Position numbers and translations under genes: made by a program. Shown here in pieces: positions 5,998 through 6,783 of a DNA stretch of 6,783 nt. The notes below the pieces were generated by a model that saw only the letters and a list, made by a program, of their open reading frames with translations, searched no databases and was not told the DNA's origin. Numbering within the stretch: the stretch's first letter is position 1; each line of letters starts with the position of its first letter. Origin of the DNA: Desulfobacteraceae bacterium (GTDB lineage: Bacteria > Desulfobacterota > Desulfobacteria > Desulfobacterales > SURF-7); the NCBI GenBank assembly GCA_030619585.1, contig JAUXBD010000076.1, forward strand, positions 1 to 6,783, in the 5' to 3' direction.

Positions 5998-6005
5998 CCT
6001 CCTTA
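5998..6005 (-). promoter_or_regulatory. Strong ribosome binding site that fixes the TTG start of rplY
   Basis: TAAGGAGG on the - strand (complement of 5998-6005) matches the anti-Shine-Dalgarno fully and lies 8 nt before TTG at 5989-5987. This is the main sequence evidence for a non-ATG start in rplY. Confidence 0.85.
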
Positions 6006-6021
6006 TTTTTTTTATAATGTT

Positions 6022-6783
6022 TTAAACAAACAAAGATGTGACCGAGTCACCACTAAAGCTTCTACTGATAGCCTCTCCCAACAGGGTAGATATGGAGAGC
6101 ACCTTGATTTTGTCACATTTAGCGGCATTGCCGTTTAAAGGTATGGTGTCTGTAACAACAAGGGTTTCCAGATCTGAACCGTTTATTCTGTCCACTGCAG
6201 GACCTGATAGTACAGGGTGAGCACAGCATGCATGGACCGCCACAGCGCCTTGCCCCCTAAGAGCTCCCGCTGCTTCTGTTAATGTGCCGGCCGTATCAAC
6301 CATATCGTCAAGAATAACTGCAACTTTCCCTTTAACATCTCCGATAACAGCCATTGCCTTGGCCTCGTTTGGAGCCGATCGTCTTTTGTCAACAATTGCA
6401 AGCTCACAGTCAACGCGCTTTGCAAATGCCCTTGCCCTTTCAACCCCCCCTGCATCAGGCGATACAATTACAAGGCTATTGTCAAAATTGGCCTTTATGT
6501 AATTTATAATCACAGGTGCTGCAAATAGATTGTCAACCGGAATATTAAAAAAACCCTGGATCTGGCTGGCATGCAGGTCCACTGTTATCATTTTGTCGGC
6601 TCCTGCGGTTTGCAGAAGATCAGCAACGAGTTTTGCACTTATGGGAACCCTCGGGGCAACCTTCTTATCCTGCCTTGCATATCCGAAATAGGGTATCACA
6701 GCAGTTATCTTGTTTGCAGATGACCGCTTAAAAGCATCTATCATTAGAAGCAGCTCAACAAGGCTATCGTTTACGGGACTGCA
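6022..6783 (-). CDS. prs: Ribose-phosphate pyrophosphokinase (PRPP synthetase), N-terminus cut by window edge
   Basis: This cytoplasmic enzyme transfers pyrophosphate from ATP to ribose 5-phosphate to make PRPP, the precursor of purines, pyrimidines, histidine, tryptophan and NAD. The frame stays open to the window edge: before the in-frame Met at 6744 it reads CSPVNDSLVELLL, a conserved family block, so that Met is internal. The 253 visible codons, against about 310-315 usual, imply roughly 60 residues are missing. Visible motifs in order are AVIPYFGYARQDKK (ATP contacts), TVDLHASQIQGFF with the active-site His, VSPDAGGVERARAFAKR, VDKRR at the catalytic flexible loop, and the PRPP/ribose-phosphate loop LDDMVDTAGTL. 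The C-terminus (LGEAISRSFSGDSVTSLFV) is normal for the family. rplY follows 32 nt downstream. In many bacteria ispE precedes prs; that lies outside this window. Confidence 0.97.
   Translation of the reverse strand, partial: CSPVNDSLVELLLMIDAFKRSSANKITAVIPYFGYARQDKKVAPRVPISAKLVADLLQTAGADKMITVDLHASQIQGFFNIPVDNLFAAPVIINYIKANFDNSLVIVSPDAGGVERARAFAKRVDCELAIVDKRRSAPNEAKAMAVIGDVKGKVAVILDDMVDTAGTLTEAAGALRGQGAVAVHACCAHPVLSGPAVDRINGSDLETLVVTDTIPLNGNAAKCDKIKVLSISTLLGEAISRSFSGDSVTSLFV

Noticed and set aside
6022..6744. Taking the Met at 6744 as the start of prs
   Set aside because: The frame continues to the window edge with the conserved CSPVNDSLVELLL block before this Met, so the gene is truncated by the window rather than starting there.
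1..6783. CRISPR array, tRNA or rRNA gene, insertion sequence, or phage/defence module
   Set aside because: There are no regularly spaced direct repeats, cloverleaf-like segment, transposase, integrase or nuclease-type frame. All long frames are accounted for by housekeeping genes and one unknown exported protein.

Overview
The window looks like ordinary chromosomal DNA from a Gram-negative bacterium of moderate GC. It most resembles the Deltaproteobacteria/Desulfobacterota, perhaps the sulfate-reducing Desulfobacterales. The grounds are a prs-rplY-pth order, a long bL25 with a CTC domain and acidic tail, a K+-independent membrane pyrophosphatase, and a sigma-54 with the N-terminal style of that group. 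This placement is inference; no marker gene such as 16S rRNA is present.

Layout. On the + strand, positions 27-866 hold an unrecognised exported protein. After a 114-nt gap with a near-consensus sigma-70 promoter comes rpoN (sigma-54, 981-2405). On the - strand, reading right to left, is a likely operon: prs (PRPP synthetase, cut by the right edge), rplY (bL25/CTC), pth (peptidyl-tRNA hydrolase) and hppA (membrane pyrophosphatase, 2544-4580). rpoN and hppA converge on a strong two-way intrinsic terminator near 2473-2510.

How the genes fit together. prs makes PRPP for nucleotide synthesis, rplY supplies a 5S-rRNA-binding ribosomal protein, and pth recycles tRNA from aborted translation. This trio is commonly clustered in bacteria. 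hppA hydrolyses the pyrophosphate released by biosynthesis, including tRNA charging and nucleotide polymerisation, and stores the energy as an ion gradient, so it fits metabolically at the end of the operon. rpoN supplies the alternative sigma factor that works with AAA+ activators; its usual lpt/hpf/ptsN neighbours are absent here.

I found no new defence, mobile or RNA system. The least ordinary pieces are a perfect 11-bp inverted repeat in the 3' end of the unknown exported gene, the structured rplY-pth gap (a TATAAT box on a 10-bp dyad, a second GC hairpin and a 15-codon micro-ORF), and a 9-nt tandem repeat coding the acidic tail of bL25.
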